Shown: positions 8,586 to 16,349 of the stretch, piece after piece
Layout of the letters: each line of letters begins with the position of its first letter
Numbering within the stretch: the stretch's first letter is position 1
Assembly: GCF_036226525.1 (NCBI RefSeq)
Contig: NZ_CP108487.1
Coordinates: forward strand, 7,006,001-7,070,000
Length of the DNA stretch: 64,000 nucleotides
Source of the DNA: Kribbella sp. NBC_01245
GTDB taxonomy: Bacteria; Actinomycetota; Actinomycetes; Propionibacteriales; Kribbellaceae
Direction of reading: 5' to 3'
The notes under the pieces: generated by a model
The model's input: only the letters and a program-made list of their open reading frames with translations
Told to the model about the DNA's origin: nothing
Databases searched by the model: none
Position numbers and translations under genes: made by a program

Positions 8586-8623
8586 CGGAGTAGCCACTCC
8601 GTATATTCGGAGTCATCACTCCG
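8586..8623. promoter_or_regulatory. Tandem palindromic operators in the TetR/SnoaL divergent region
   Basis: Two copies of CGGAGT-N4-ACTCCG, at 8586-8601 and 8608-8623, have centres 22 bases apart (two helical turns). They lie between the divergent TetR-like and SnoaL-like genes. Two phased palindromes are the typical binding layout for a TetR dimer pair. Confidence 0.8.
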
Positions 8624-8644
8624 GATTCTATCGAGAGGACCCGC

Positions 8645-9079
8645 ATGACCTCGCAAGACACCCCAGAAGACGTGTTCCTCCGGCTGGTGAACGGAGTGGC
8701 CGAGGGCCGACGAGACGAACTGCCCGCGCTCTACGCCGAGCAGACCGACGTGCGCCACCCCATGTCGCCGTACGGTGATGAGCCGCTGACCAGCCGGGAC
8801 GAGTTGCGAAGGCATTTCGGCTCGCGGGCGCCGCGCAACGTCAGCTATCAGCCGTCCAACATTCGCGTGCACCAGACGGCGGATCCCGAGGTGATCGTGG
8901 CCGAGTTCGACTATGTCGGCGTGGTGCCCGCGACGGACGAGCCGTTCACCGTGCCGTGCGTCTTCGTCATGCGCATCAGAGACGGCCTGATCGTCGAATC
9001 GCGCGACTACATCGACCACGTGGCCTTCGCGAAAGCGCGCGGCCAGGTGGACCACCTCATCGCCGTACTGACTGGCTGA
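8645..9079 (+). CDS. SnoaL-like (NTF2-fold) protein
   Basis: 144 residues, matching the length and pattern of SnoaL/NTF2-like proteins. The N-terminal helices VFLRLVNGVAEGRRDELPAL lead to HPMSPYGDEPLTSRDELRRH, then strands (VIVAEFDYVG, FVMRIRDGLIVESRDYID). The fold hosts small cyclases, isomerases and binding proteins, and the reaction here is unknown. It is divergent from the TetR gene with operator palindromes immediately upstream, so it is the probable regulated target. Confidence 0.75.
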   Translation: MTSQDTPEDVFLRLVNGVAEGRRDELPALYAEQTDVRHPMSPYGDEPLTSRDELRRHFGSRAPRNVSYQPSNIRVHQTADPEVIVAEFDYVGVVPATDEPFTVPCVFVMRIRDGLIVESRDYIDHVAFAKARGQVDHLIAVLTG

Positions 9080-9124
9080 AACCTTGGTGGCGGAAGGTGC
9101 GTCATACGTGGCAGAGACAAAGAA

Positions 9125-9163
9125 ACGGCCCCGGTTCGAGCGAAGACGCCGAACCGGGGCCGT
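9125..9163 (-). terminator. Rho-independent terminator of citrate synthase gene
   Basis: A 14-bp perfect stem (9125-9138 with 9150-9163) with an 11-base loop. On the minus strand it follows the gltA stop and is succeeded by TTTCTTTGTC, a T-rich tail, so it fits an intrinsic terminator for gltA. Confidence 0.85.
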
Positions 9164-9179
9164 GCCAATTTGCCGTGGG

Positions 9180-10466
9180 TCAGCGGTCACCCATGGGGAC
9201 GTAGTCGACGCCGCGGGCGCCGGTGTAGATCTGCTTCGGGCGGGCGATCTTCTGATCGGCGTCGCCGAGGAGCTCCAGCCACTGTGCCAGCCAGCCCGAG
9301 GTGCGCGGGATGGCGAACAGCACGGTGAACATCTCCGGCGGGAACTCCAGGGCCTCGTAGATCAGGCCGGAGTAGAAGTCGACGTTCGGGTAGAGCTTGC
9401 GGGAGACGAAGTACTCGTCCTCGAGGGCGATCTTCTCCAGCTCGACGGCGATCTTCAGCAGCGGGTTGATCCCCGTCACCTCGAACACGTCGTCCGCGGC
9501 CTTCTTGATGATCTTGGCGCGCGGGTCGTAGTTCTTGTAGACCCGGTGACCGAAGCCCATCAGCCGCTCTTCGCCGGCCTTCACGCCCTCGATGAACGAC
9601 GGCACGTTCTCCAGCGAACCGATCCGGCGCAGCATCTTCAGCACGGCCTCGTTGGCGCCACCGTGCAGCGGGCCGTAGAGGGCGGCGATACCGCCGGCGA
9701 CCGCGCTGTACGGGTCGACGTGGGTCGAACCGATCGCCCGGACGGCGTTGGTGGAGGCGTTCTGCTCGTGGTCGGCGTGCAGGATGAAGAGGATCTCCAG
9801 CGCGCGCACCAGACGATCGTCGGCCGCATACTTCGGCTCGCTCATCTTGAACAGCATGGACAGGAAGTTCGCCGCGTAGCTGAGCTCGTTGTCGGGGTAG
9901 ACATACGGCTTGCCCTGCGCGTGCCGGAACGCGAAGGCGCCGAGGGTCGGCATCTTCGCGATCATCCGGGTGATCTGCAGCTGGCGCGACTCTTCGTCGA
10001 AGATGTTGCGCGACTCGGGGTAGAAGGTGGACAGCGCGCCGGTGGAGGCGAGCAGCATGCCCATCGGGTGGGCGTCGTAGCGGAACCCCTGCATGAAGGT
10101 CTTGAGATTCTCGTGCACGAACGTGTGATTCGTCACGTCGTGCACCCACTGCTCGTGCTGGGTCTTGTTCGGCAGCGCGCCGTTGACCAGCAGGTAGGCC
10201 ACCTCGAGATACGTCGAGTGCTCGGCGAGCTGCTCGATCGGGTAGCCGCGGTACTCCAGGATGCCCTTGTCACCGTCGATGAAGGTGACGCTGGAACGGG
10301 TCGATGCGGTGTTGACGAAGCCCGGGTCGTAGGTGGCCAGGCCACCGTCACCCTCCGCGCCGCTGATCTGCTTCAGATCGGCGGCCTTGATGGTGCCGTC
10401 GGTGATGGCAAGGTCGTAGTCCTTGCCGGTCCGGTTGTCCCGGACGGTGAGCGACTGTTCGGTCAC
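9180..10466 (-). CDS. gltA: Citrate synthase
   Basis: 428 residues from the GTG at 10466, the usual size for the bacterial hexameric type. It condenses acetyl-CoA with oxaloacetate in the TCA cycle. Catalytic motifs are present: LYGPLHGGANEAVLKML and MGFGHRVYKNYDPRAK (active-site His residues), plus the conserved SPARTSGW-like segment written AIPRTSGWLAQW. An upstream ATG at 10493 is also in frame, but it lacks a ribosome site, whereas the GTG has GAAGAGG. It is monocistronic, with its own terminator, and divergent from rplM. Confidence 0.95.
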   Translation of the reverse strand: MTEQSLTVRDNRTGKDYDLAITDGTIKAADLKQISGAEGDGGLATYDPGFVNTASTRSSVTFIDGDKGILEYRGYPIEQLAEHSTYLEVAYLLVNGALPNKTQHEQWVHDVTNHTFVHENLKTFMQGFRYDAHPMGMLLASTGALSTFYPESRNIFDEESRQLQITRMIAKMPTLGAFAFRHAQGKPYVYPDNELSYAANFLSMLFKMSEPKYAADDRLVRALEILFILHADHEQNASTNAVRAIGSTHVDPYSAVAGGIAALYGPLHGGANEAVLKMLRRIGSLENVPSFIEGVKAGEERLMGFGHRVYKNYDPRAKIIKKAADDVFEVTGINPLLKIAVELEKIALEDEYFVSRKLYPNVDFYSGLIYEALEFPPEMFTVLFAIPRTSGWLAQWLELLGDADQKIARPKQIYTGARGVDYVPMGDR

Positions 10467-10616
10467 GATGCCCTCTTCGGAAGCTGGCGTCATCGCCCGG
10501 TGAGTGAGGGTTATCGTCGCCGGCGGGACGCGTATTGAGACTGCAATCTTGTCCGCTACGCTAATCCGGTCCGAGCCCGCAACCAACCCGGGGTCCCGGA
10601 GCGCATACGGCTCACT

Positions 10617-10646
10617 TTGACCCCAGGCGGTCACCGCCGGTATTCT
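10617..10646 (+). promoter_or_regulatory. Predicted promoter of rplM-rpsI
   Basis: TTGACC (10617-10622), an 18-base spacer and TATTCT (10641-10646) form a good housekeeping-sigma promoter about 100 bases ahead of rplM. The 281-base gltA-rplM gap holds no gene; it must also contain the gltA promoter on the other strand. Confidence 0.6.
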
Positions 10647-10747
10647 GGGCTGCTGTTGTGCGTTCCAGGCTTATCCGCTCTAGGTTGCCGCCCGCTCGCC
10701 AACGCATCAGTTTTTTGTCAACCTCTGAGAAACGAAGGTCAACGACC

Positions 10748-11191
10748 GTGCGCACGTACAGCCCCAAGCCTGCTGACGTCACTCGCGAGTGGCTTGTGAT
10801 CGACGCTACCGACGTCGTGCTCGGTCGCCTCGCCGTCCAGATCGCCACCCTGCTGCGTGGCAAGCACAAGCCGACGTTCGCGCCGCACGTCGACGGGGGC
10901 GACTTCGTCATCGTCATCAACGCCGGCAAGGTGGCGCTGTCCGGTAACAAGCGGACCGACAAGCTGGCCTACCGCCACTCCGGTCACCCGGGTGGTCTGA
11001 CGGCCACCCCGATCGGCGAGATCCTCGACAAGGACCCGCGCAAGGCCGTCGAGAAGGCCGTCTGGGGCATGCTCCCCAAGAACCGCCTCAGCCGTCAGCT
11101 GCTGAACAAGCTGAAGGTGTACGCCGGTCCGGAGCACCCGCACGCGGCCCAGCAGCCGAAGTCTTTCGAGATCACCCAGATCGCCCAGTAG
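10748..11191 (+). CDS. rplM: 50S ribosomal protein L13
   Basis: 147 residues from the GTG at 10748 (MRTYSPKPADVTREW), the typical size. VIDATDVVLGRLAVQIATLL, the GGDFVIVINAGKVALSGNK strand pair and RKAVEKAVWGMLPKNRL mark L13. L13 binds 23S rRNA early in assembly. The frame is open upstream to 10658, but that extension is not conserved. rpsI follows after 34 bases in the normal L13-S9 operon. Confidence 0.97.
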   Translation: MRTYSPKPADVTREWLVIDATDVVLGRLAVQIATLLRGKHKPTFAPHVDGGDFVIVINAGKVALSGNKRTDKLAYRHSGHPGGLTATPIGEILDKDPRKAVEKAVWGMLPKNRLSRQLLNKLKVYAGPEHPHAAQQPKSFEITQIAQ

Positions 11192-11225
11192 CGGTCGACG
11201 AGCCAGTTAATCGAGGATTCACAGC

Positions 11226-11750
11226 GTGAGCGACATCACCACCGAGACCAGCGACGACCTCGAGCTTGAGGTGCCCATCGACACCGAGGGCCCGGTCGCG
11301 TACACCTCCGAGACGAACCCGACCCCGGAGCAGCGGGCCGAGACCGGCCGCGTCGCGGTGATCAACCCGGCGGGGGCCGTCGGCCGCCGCAAGGAGGCTG
11401 TCGCCCGCGTTCGTTTGGTCCCCGGTTCCGGTAACTGGACCGTCAACGGCAAGCCGTTGGACGTCTACTTCCCGAACAAGGTTCACCAGCAGCTCGTCAA
11501 CGAGCCGTTCGTCGTCGCGGGCCTCGAGGGCTCCTACGACGTCATCGCCCGCATCAACGGCGGCGGCATCACCGGCCAGGCCGGCGCGCTGCAGCTCGGC
11601 GTGGCCCGCTGCCTGAACGCCGCCGACGAGGAGGCGAACCGCCCCGGTCTGAAGAAGGCCGGCCTGCTCACCCGCGACGCGCGGATCAAGGAGCGTAAGA
11701 AGGCCGGTCTCAAGAAGGCCCGTAAGGCTCCGCAGTACAGCAAGCGCTGA
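11226..11750 (+). CDS. rpsI: 30S ribosomal protein S9
   Basis: 174 residues. The S9 core starts near residue 45 (GRRKEAVARVRLVPGSGNW) and ends in the invariant KAPQYSKR tail that reaches the ribosomal P site. The roughly 40-residue acidic N-terminal extension (ITTETSDDLELEVPIDTE) is a common actinobacterial addition. It lies 7 bases ahead of glmM. Confidence 0.97.
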   Translation: MSDITTETSDDLELEVPIDTEGPVAYTSETNPTPEQRAETGRVAVINPAGAVGRRKEAVARVRLVPGSGNWTVNGKPLDVYFPNKVHQQLVNEPFVVAGLEGSYDVIARINGGGITGQAGALQLGVARCLNAADEEANRPGLKKAGLLTRDARIKERKKAGLKKARKAPQYSKR

Positions 11751-11757
11751 TCTCCTG

Positions 11758-13104
11758 ATGGGGCGTTTGTTCGGCACGGACGGTGTCCGTGGCCTGGCGA
11801 ACGTGGACCTGACCGCGGAGCTGGCTCTCGACCTTTCGGTCGCGGCCGCTCATGTACTCGGCGAGGCCGGTGCCTTCGAAGGGCACCGGCCACGCGCCGT
11901 TGTGGGCAGAGATCCGCGCGCCAGTGGTGAGTTCCTGGAAGCCGCCGTGGTGGCCGGATTGGCCAGTGCCGGCGTCGACGTGGTCAAGCTCGGCGTGCTG
12001 CCGACCCCGGCCGTCGCGCATCTGACCGGTTCGACCGGTGCCGATCTCGGCGTGATGCTGTCGGCCAGCCACAACCCGATGCCCGACAACGGCGTGAAGT
12101 TCCTCGCACGCGGCGGGATCAAGCTCGACGACCGCATCGAGGATGCGATCGAGGCCCATCTGGCCGAGGAGTGGCAGCGCCCGACGGGTGCCGCGGTCGG
12201 GCGCGTGCTGGACGACGACCAGGGGTTCGAGACGTACGTCTCGCATCTGGTCCGGTCCACCCCGAACCGGTTCGACGGTCTTAAGGTCGTTGTCGACTGC
12301 GCCAACGGTGCCGCCTACCAGACCGCCCCGGAGGCCTTGCGCCGCCTGGGCGCCGAGGTGATCACCTATGCGGCCAAGCCCGACGGCCTGAACATCAACC
12401 TCGACTGCGGCTCCACCCACATGGAGGGGCTGCGCCGCGAGGTCGTCGGCCACGGCGCCGATGTCGGTATCGCCCTCGACGGTGACGCCGATCGCTGCCT
12501 GGCGGTCGACCACACCGGTGCGCTCGTGGACGGCGACCAGATCCTGGCGGTGCTGGCTTTGGCCATGCGCGACGCGGGCACCTTGCCGAACGACACCGTC
12601 GTCGCAACCGTGATGAGCAATCTCGGCTTCGTGCAGGCGATGGTCCGCGAGCAGATCGCGGTCGAGCAGACCAAGGTCGGCGACCGGTACGTGCTGGAGG
12701 CCATGAAGGCCGGCGGTCACAAACTCGGCGGTGAGCAGTCGGGTCACGTGATCCTGTCCGACCACGCGACCACCGGTGACGGCACCCTGACGGCGCTGAT
12801 GCTGCTGGCGCGGATGGCCCAGACCGGCAAGTCCCTGCAGGAGCTGGCCGCGGTCATGGTCCGGCTCCCGCAGGTCCTGATCAACGTGCCGAACGTCGAC
12901 AAGACCCGCGCCGGCACCGATTCGGACGTCCAGTCCGCCGTCGCCGCCGCGACCACCCGCCTCGGCGACACCGGCCGGGTTCTGCTCCGCCCCTCGGGCA
13001 CCGAGCCACTGGTCCGCGTCATGGTCGAAGCCGAGTCGGCCGCCACCGCCCAAGAGGTCGCCGAAGACCTCGCGACGATCGTGGCCACCGCGCTCAAGCT
13101 CTAA
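11758..13104 (+). CDS. glmM: Phosphoglucosamine mutase
   Basis: 448 residues, full length. It converts glucosamine-6-phosphate to glucosamine-1-phosphate for UDP-GlcNAc and peptidoglycan synthesis. It opens GRLFGTDGVRGLAN. The phosphoserine motif is SASHNP (Ser102), the metal loop is DGDADRC and the phosphate-binding loop near the C-terminus is RPSGTEPLVRVM. It follows rpsI closely, as in most actinobacteria. A terminator follows; the next core gene of this block (coaA) is 35 kb away. Confidence 0.97.
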   Translation: MGRLFGTDGVRGLANVDLTAELALDLSVAAAHVLGEAGAFEGHRPRAVVGRDPRASGEFLEAAVVAGLASAGVDVVKLGVLPTPAVAHLTGSTGADLGVMLSASHNPMPDNGVKFLARGGIKLDDRIEDAIEAHLAEEWQRPTGAAVGRVLDDDQGFETYVSHLVRSTPNRFDGLKVVVDCANGAAYQTAPEALRRLGAEVITYAAKPDGLNINLDCGSTHMEGLRREVVGHGADVGIALDGDADRCLAVDHTGALVDGDQILAVLALAMRDAGTLPNDTVVATVMSNLGFVQAMVREQIAVEQTKVGDRYVLEAMKAGGHKLGGEQSGHVILSDHATTGDGTLTALMLLARMAQTGKSLQELAAVMVRLPQVLINVPNVDKTRAGTDSDVQSAVAAATTRLGDTGRVLLRPSGTEPLVRVMVEAESAATAQEVAEDLATIVATALKL

Positions 13105-13134
13105 CGCGAGACTGCTTCAAAAGACGCGCAGGAG

Positions 13135-13170
13135 ACCCGTCCAGCTTCGGCTGGGCGGGTTTACTGTTTT
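13135..13170 (+). terminator. Terminator after glmM
   Basis: Stem of 11 bp with one G-U pair (ACCCGTCCAGC / GCTGGGCGGGT, TTCG loop) followed by TTACTGTTTT, so it fits an intrinsic terminator closing the rplM-rpsI-glmM unit. Confidence 0.85.
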
Positions 13171-13230
13171 CCCGAAGCCTTGACCGCCCTCCGCGCGCGT
13201 GGGTAACTTTCGTGGCGGGGGAGTCTCGTT

Positions 13231-13243
13231 GTAATTCAATTAC
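13231..13243. promoter_or_regulatory. Palindrome upstream of the recycling cluster
   Basis: GTAATTCAATTAC is a perfect odd palindrome 14 bases before the GH3 start, in an otherwise GC-rich gap. Its position suits an operator or promoter element for the cell-wall recycling genes; the binding protein is unknown. Confidence 0.4.
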
Positions 13244-13257
13244 CTGAGGGGTCGGTC

Positions 13258-15060
13258 ATGTCCGCCGTACGCCGCTTTGCCGCAGCCAGTCTGGCTGCCG
13301 TCACATCCGCCGCCTTACTCACTGCCGGCGTCGCCGCCGCGAGCCCGTCCGAGCAGCCGCCGCTGACGCCTGAGCAGCGGGCCATGGGCACGATCCAGGG
13401 GATGTCGCTGGAGGAGAAGGTCGGGCAGCTGTTCGTGCTGTTCGCCTATGGCCCGAAGGCTGACGCGCCCGATGCCCGCAACACCACGCTGTACGGCGTT
13501 GCCACGCCGGCCGAGGTGATCTCGAAGTACAAGCCGGGCGGCTGGATCTACTTCAGCGCCCGTGGCAACGTCGAGAACCCGACCCAGTTGGCGACCTACA
13601 GCAACGCGCTCCAGCGTCAGGCCACGAACACCGGCATGCGCCTGCCGATGTCAATCGCGACCGACCAGGAGCAGGGCGTCGTCGTACGAGTCGGCCCGCC
13701 GGCCACCCAGTTCGGCGGCAACATGGCGCACGGCGCGGCCCGCAGCGTCGCCGACGCCCGGACCGCGGCCGGTATCACCGGGCGCGAGCTGAAGGCGATG
13801 GGCATCCGGCAGAACTACGCGCCGGTCGCCGACGTGAACGTGAACGCGCTCAACCCGGTCATCGGGGTCCGCTCCTTCTCCTCGAACCCGCAGCTCGTCT
13901 CGGACCTCACGGTCGCGCAGGTGCAGGGGTACGAGAAGGACGCCAAGATCATCTCGACCGCCAAGCACTTCCCGGGTCACGGCGACACGGTCGACGACAG
14001 CCACAACGCGTCCCTGCCGACGATCAACCACAGCGTGGCGGAGTGGAACGCGATCGACGCGCCTCCGTTCAAGGCTGCGATCGCGGAGGGCATCGACTCG
14101 ATCATGACCGCGCACATCGCGGTGCCGTCGCTGGACCCCTCGGGTGATCCGGCCACGCTGAGCAAGCCGATCCTGACCGACATCCTGCGCGGCCAGCTCG
14201 GCTTCCGCGGCGTCGTCTGCACCGACGCGCTGGAGATGGGCGCGGTCCGGCTCAAGTACGGCGACGCCGAGGTGGCCGTCCGTGCCATCGAGGCAGGCGC
14301 CGACCAGCTGCTGCTGCCGCCCGCGCCGGACGTCCAGTTCAAGGCCGTCGTTGACGCCGTGAAGTCGGGCCGGATCAGCGAGCGCCGCATCGACGAGAGC
14401 GTCGCGCGGATCCTGCTGCTGAAGCTCAAGCGCGGCATTCTCACCTCGCCCTTCGTCGACCCGGCCAAGGTGGCCACCACAGTCGGAACGCCGGCCAGCC
14501 TCGCGACCGCGCAGACCATCGTCGACAAGTCCACGACCCTGGTGAAGAACGACACCAACACCCTGCCGCTGAGCAAGGACCCGAAGTCGATTCTCGTCAC
14601 CGGCTGGGGTGTCACCACCACCGCGACGCTGGCCGCCAACCTGACCAAGCGTGGCGCGACCACGACCGTGCGGGAGACCGGCGCGGCGCCGACCGATGTC
14701 GCGATCGACGACGCGGTCGCGAAGTCCCAGCTGAACGACGTGACCGTGGTGCTCACCCAGAAGGCCTGGGACACCAAGGTGACCGACAAACTGGCCAAGC
14801 AGCAGAAGCTGGTCAAGGCCCTGCTGGCGACCGGTAAGACCGTCATCGTGGTGGCCGTCCGCGACCCATACGACATCGCCTACTTCGACGCCGCCCCGAC
14901 CTACGTCGCGACGTACTCCTTCACGGGCGTTTCGATGGAGTCGCTGGCCAAAGTCCTGTACGGCGAGATCAAGCCGGCCGGCAAGCTGCCCGTGGACATC
15001 CCGGTCGCGGGTCAGCCCACGACCGTCCTCTACCCCTTCGGCCACGGACTGAGCTGGTGA
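13258..15060 (+). CDS. Secreted GH3 beta-N-acetylglucosaminidase, NagZ type
   Basis: 600 residues. A signal peptide (RRFAAASLAAVTSAALLTAG, cleavage near AAASP) shows export. The catalytic GH3 barrel carries KHFPGHGDTVDDSH, the NagZ-type His/Asp motif used instead of a general acid residue, and the nucleophile region VVCTDALEMGAV. A C-terminal alpha/beta sandwich domain ends PFGHGLSW. The enzyme should remove terminal GlcNAc from muropeptides or wall glycan outside the cell. It overlaps namZ by 4 bases; in Bacillus subtilis the equivalents ybbD and ybbC are also adjacent. A good ribosome site (TGAGGGG) precedes ATG 13258. Confidence 0.88.
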   Translation: MSAVRRFAAASLAAVTSAALLTAGVAAASPSEQPPLTPEQRAMGTIQGMSLEEKVGQLFVLFAYGPKADAPDARNTTLYGVATPAEVISKYKPGGWIYFSARGNVENPTQLATYSNALQRQATNTGMRLPMSIATDQEQGVVVRVGPPATQFGGNMAHGAARSVADARTAAGITGRELKAMGIRQNYAPVADVNVNALNPVIGVRSFSSNPQLVSDLTVAQVQGYEKDAKIISTAKHFPGHGDTVDDSHNASLPTINHSVAEWNAIDAPPFKAAIAEGIDSIMTAHIAVPSLDPSGDPATLSKPILTDILRGQLGFRGVVCTDALEMGAVRLKYGDAEVAVRAIEAGADQLLLPPAPDVQFKAVVDAVKSGRISERRIDESVARILLLKLKRGILTSPFVDPAKVATTVGTPASLATAQTIVDKSTTLVKNDTNTLPLSKDPKSILVTGWGVTTTATLAANLTKRGATTTVRETGAAPTDVAIDDAVAKSQLNDVTVVLTQKAWDTKVTDKLAKQQKLVKALLATGKTVIVVAVRDPYDIAYFDAAPTYVATYSFTGVSMESLAKVLYGEIKPAGKLPVDIPVAGQPTTVLYPFGHGLSW

Positions 15061-16349
15061 CGATGAAACGACGTTCCCTCCTCGCAGGAGCCGGCCTCGC
15101 CGCTGCTGCGCCCCTCGTATCGGTCAGCCCGGCGGCGGCCCAAACCGCCGCCGACAAGAAGAAGGTCGTCACCGGCGCGCAGTCCCTCGCGGACACCGGT
15201 TGGGGCGCCCTCGCCGGGCAGAAGGTCGGCGTGATCAGCAACCCGACCGGGATCACCGACGACCTGCAGCACATCGTCGACACCATGCACGCGTCCAAGA
15301 AGGTCAACGTGGTCGCGGTCTTCGGGCCCGAGCATGGTTTCCGCGGTACGGCGCAAGCGGGTGGTTCCGAGCCCGATCAACGCGATCCGCGCACCGGGAT
15401 CATGGTGTACGACGCCCATGGCGCGAATGCCGCCAAATTCGCCGCGCTCTACACGAAGTCCGGTGTCGAGACGGTGGTGTTCGACATCCAGGACGTCGGA
15501 TCGCGGTTCTACACCTACATCTGGACCATGTACGAAGCGATGGTCGCGGCCGTCCAGACCGGCGCCAAGTTCGTCGTCCTGGATCGGCCGAACCCCGTCG
15601 GCGGGTACGCCCGCGGGCCGATGCTGAAGCCGGGATACACCTCCGGCGTCGGCAAGGAGGAGATCATCCAGCAGCACGGGATGACCGTGGGCGAGCTAGC
15701 CCGTCTCTTCAACGCCGAGTACCTGCCGCTCGACACGGGCGGCGCGCGGCTCAAGGAACTCCAGGTCATCACCGTGAAGAACTGGCGTCGCGAGCAGACG
15801 TACGTCGACACGGGGCTGACCTGGGTGATGCCTTCGCCGAACATGCCGACGCCGGACACGGCCCTGCTTTACCCGGGGACGTGCCTGTTCGAGGCGACGA
15901 ACATGTCCGAGGGGCGCGGAACCACCCGGCCGTTCGAACTGATCGGCGCGCCGTACGTCGACTACCAGTGGGCGAAGGCGCTCCAAGCCAAGAACATCCC
16001 GGGTGTCGAGTTCCGCGAGGCGTACTTCACGCCGTTCATCAGCAAGAACGCGAACGTGCTCTGCGGTGGCGTCCAGGTCCAGATCACCGATCGGGACAAG
16101 GTCGAGGCGATCCTGGCAGCGACGCACATGATCGTCGAGGCCCGCCGGTTGTACCCGCAGCAGTTCGCCTGGCGGACGGAGAACCCGCCCGGACGGTGGA
16201 TCGACCTGCTGACCGGATCGGATCGCTTCCGCACCATGTTGGTCGCCGGTGCCTCGGCCGAGGAGATCGTCGCCGCCTGGCAGAGCGAGACCGAGGCCTG
16301 GAACGCGCGCCGGGCGAAATACCTTCTCTACAAGGGGGATCACCAGTGA
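15057..16349 (+). CDS. namZ: Exo-beta-N-acetylmuramidase NamZ family (DUF1343), secreted
   Basis: 430 residues. The N-terminus MKRRSLLAGAGLAAAA has a twin-arginine-like signal. The DUF1343 core begins QKVGVISNPTGITDDLQHIV and includes VVAVFGPEHGFRGTAQAG, VVFDIQDVGSRFYTYIWTM and LDRPNPVGG, all hallmarks of the family. NamZ of B. subtilis releases MurNAc from the non-reducing end of wall glycan and works in alternation with NagZ. GTG 15057 overlaps the GH3 stop; ATG 15063 is an equally plausible start and places the RR pair at residues 3-4. It overlaps the next gene by 4 bases. Confidence 0.88.
   Translation: MTMKRRSLLAGAGLAAAAPLVSVSPAAAQTAADKKKVVTGAQSLADTGWGALAGQKVGVISNPTGITDDLQHIVDTMHASKKVNVVAVFGPEHGFRGTAQAGGSEPDQRDPRTGIMVYDAHGANAAKFAALYTKSGVETVVFDIQDVGSRFYTYIWTMYEAMVAAVQTGAKFVVLDRPNPVGGYARGPMLKPGYTSGVGKEEIIQQHGMTVGELARLFNAEYLPLDTGGARLKELQVITVKNWRREQTYVDTGLTWVMPSPNMPTPDTALLYPGTCLFEATNMSEGRGTTRPFELIGAPYVDYQWAKALQAKNIPGVEFREAYFTPFISKNANVLCGGVQVQITDRDKVEAILAATHMIVEARRLYPQQFAWRTENPPGRWIDLLTGSDRFRTMLVAGASAEEIVAAWQSETEAWNARRAKYLLYKGDHQ

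Noticed and set aside
9084..10538. 484-codon plus-strand open frame
   Set aside because: It lies opposite citrate synthase, which has all family motifs; the plus-strand protein is low-complexity and has no recognisable domain.
15200..16345. Upstream extension of the serine hydrolase frame
   Set aside because: It overlaps namZ in another frame and has no family similarity; the real protein starts with a signal peptide at 16346.
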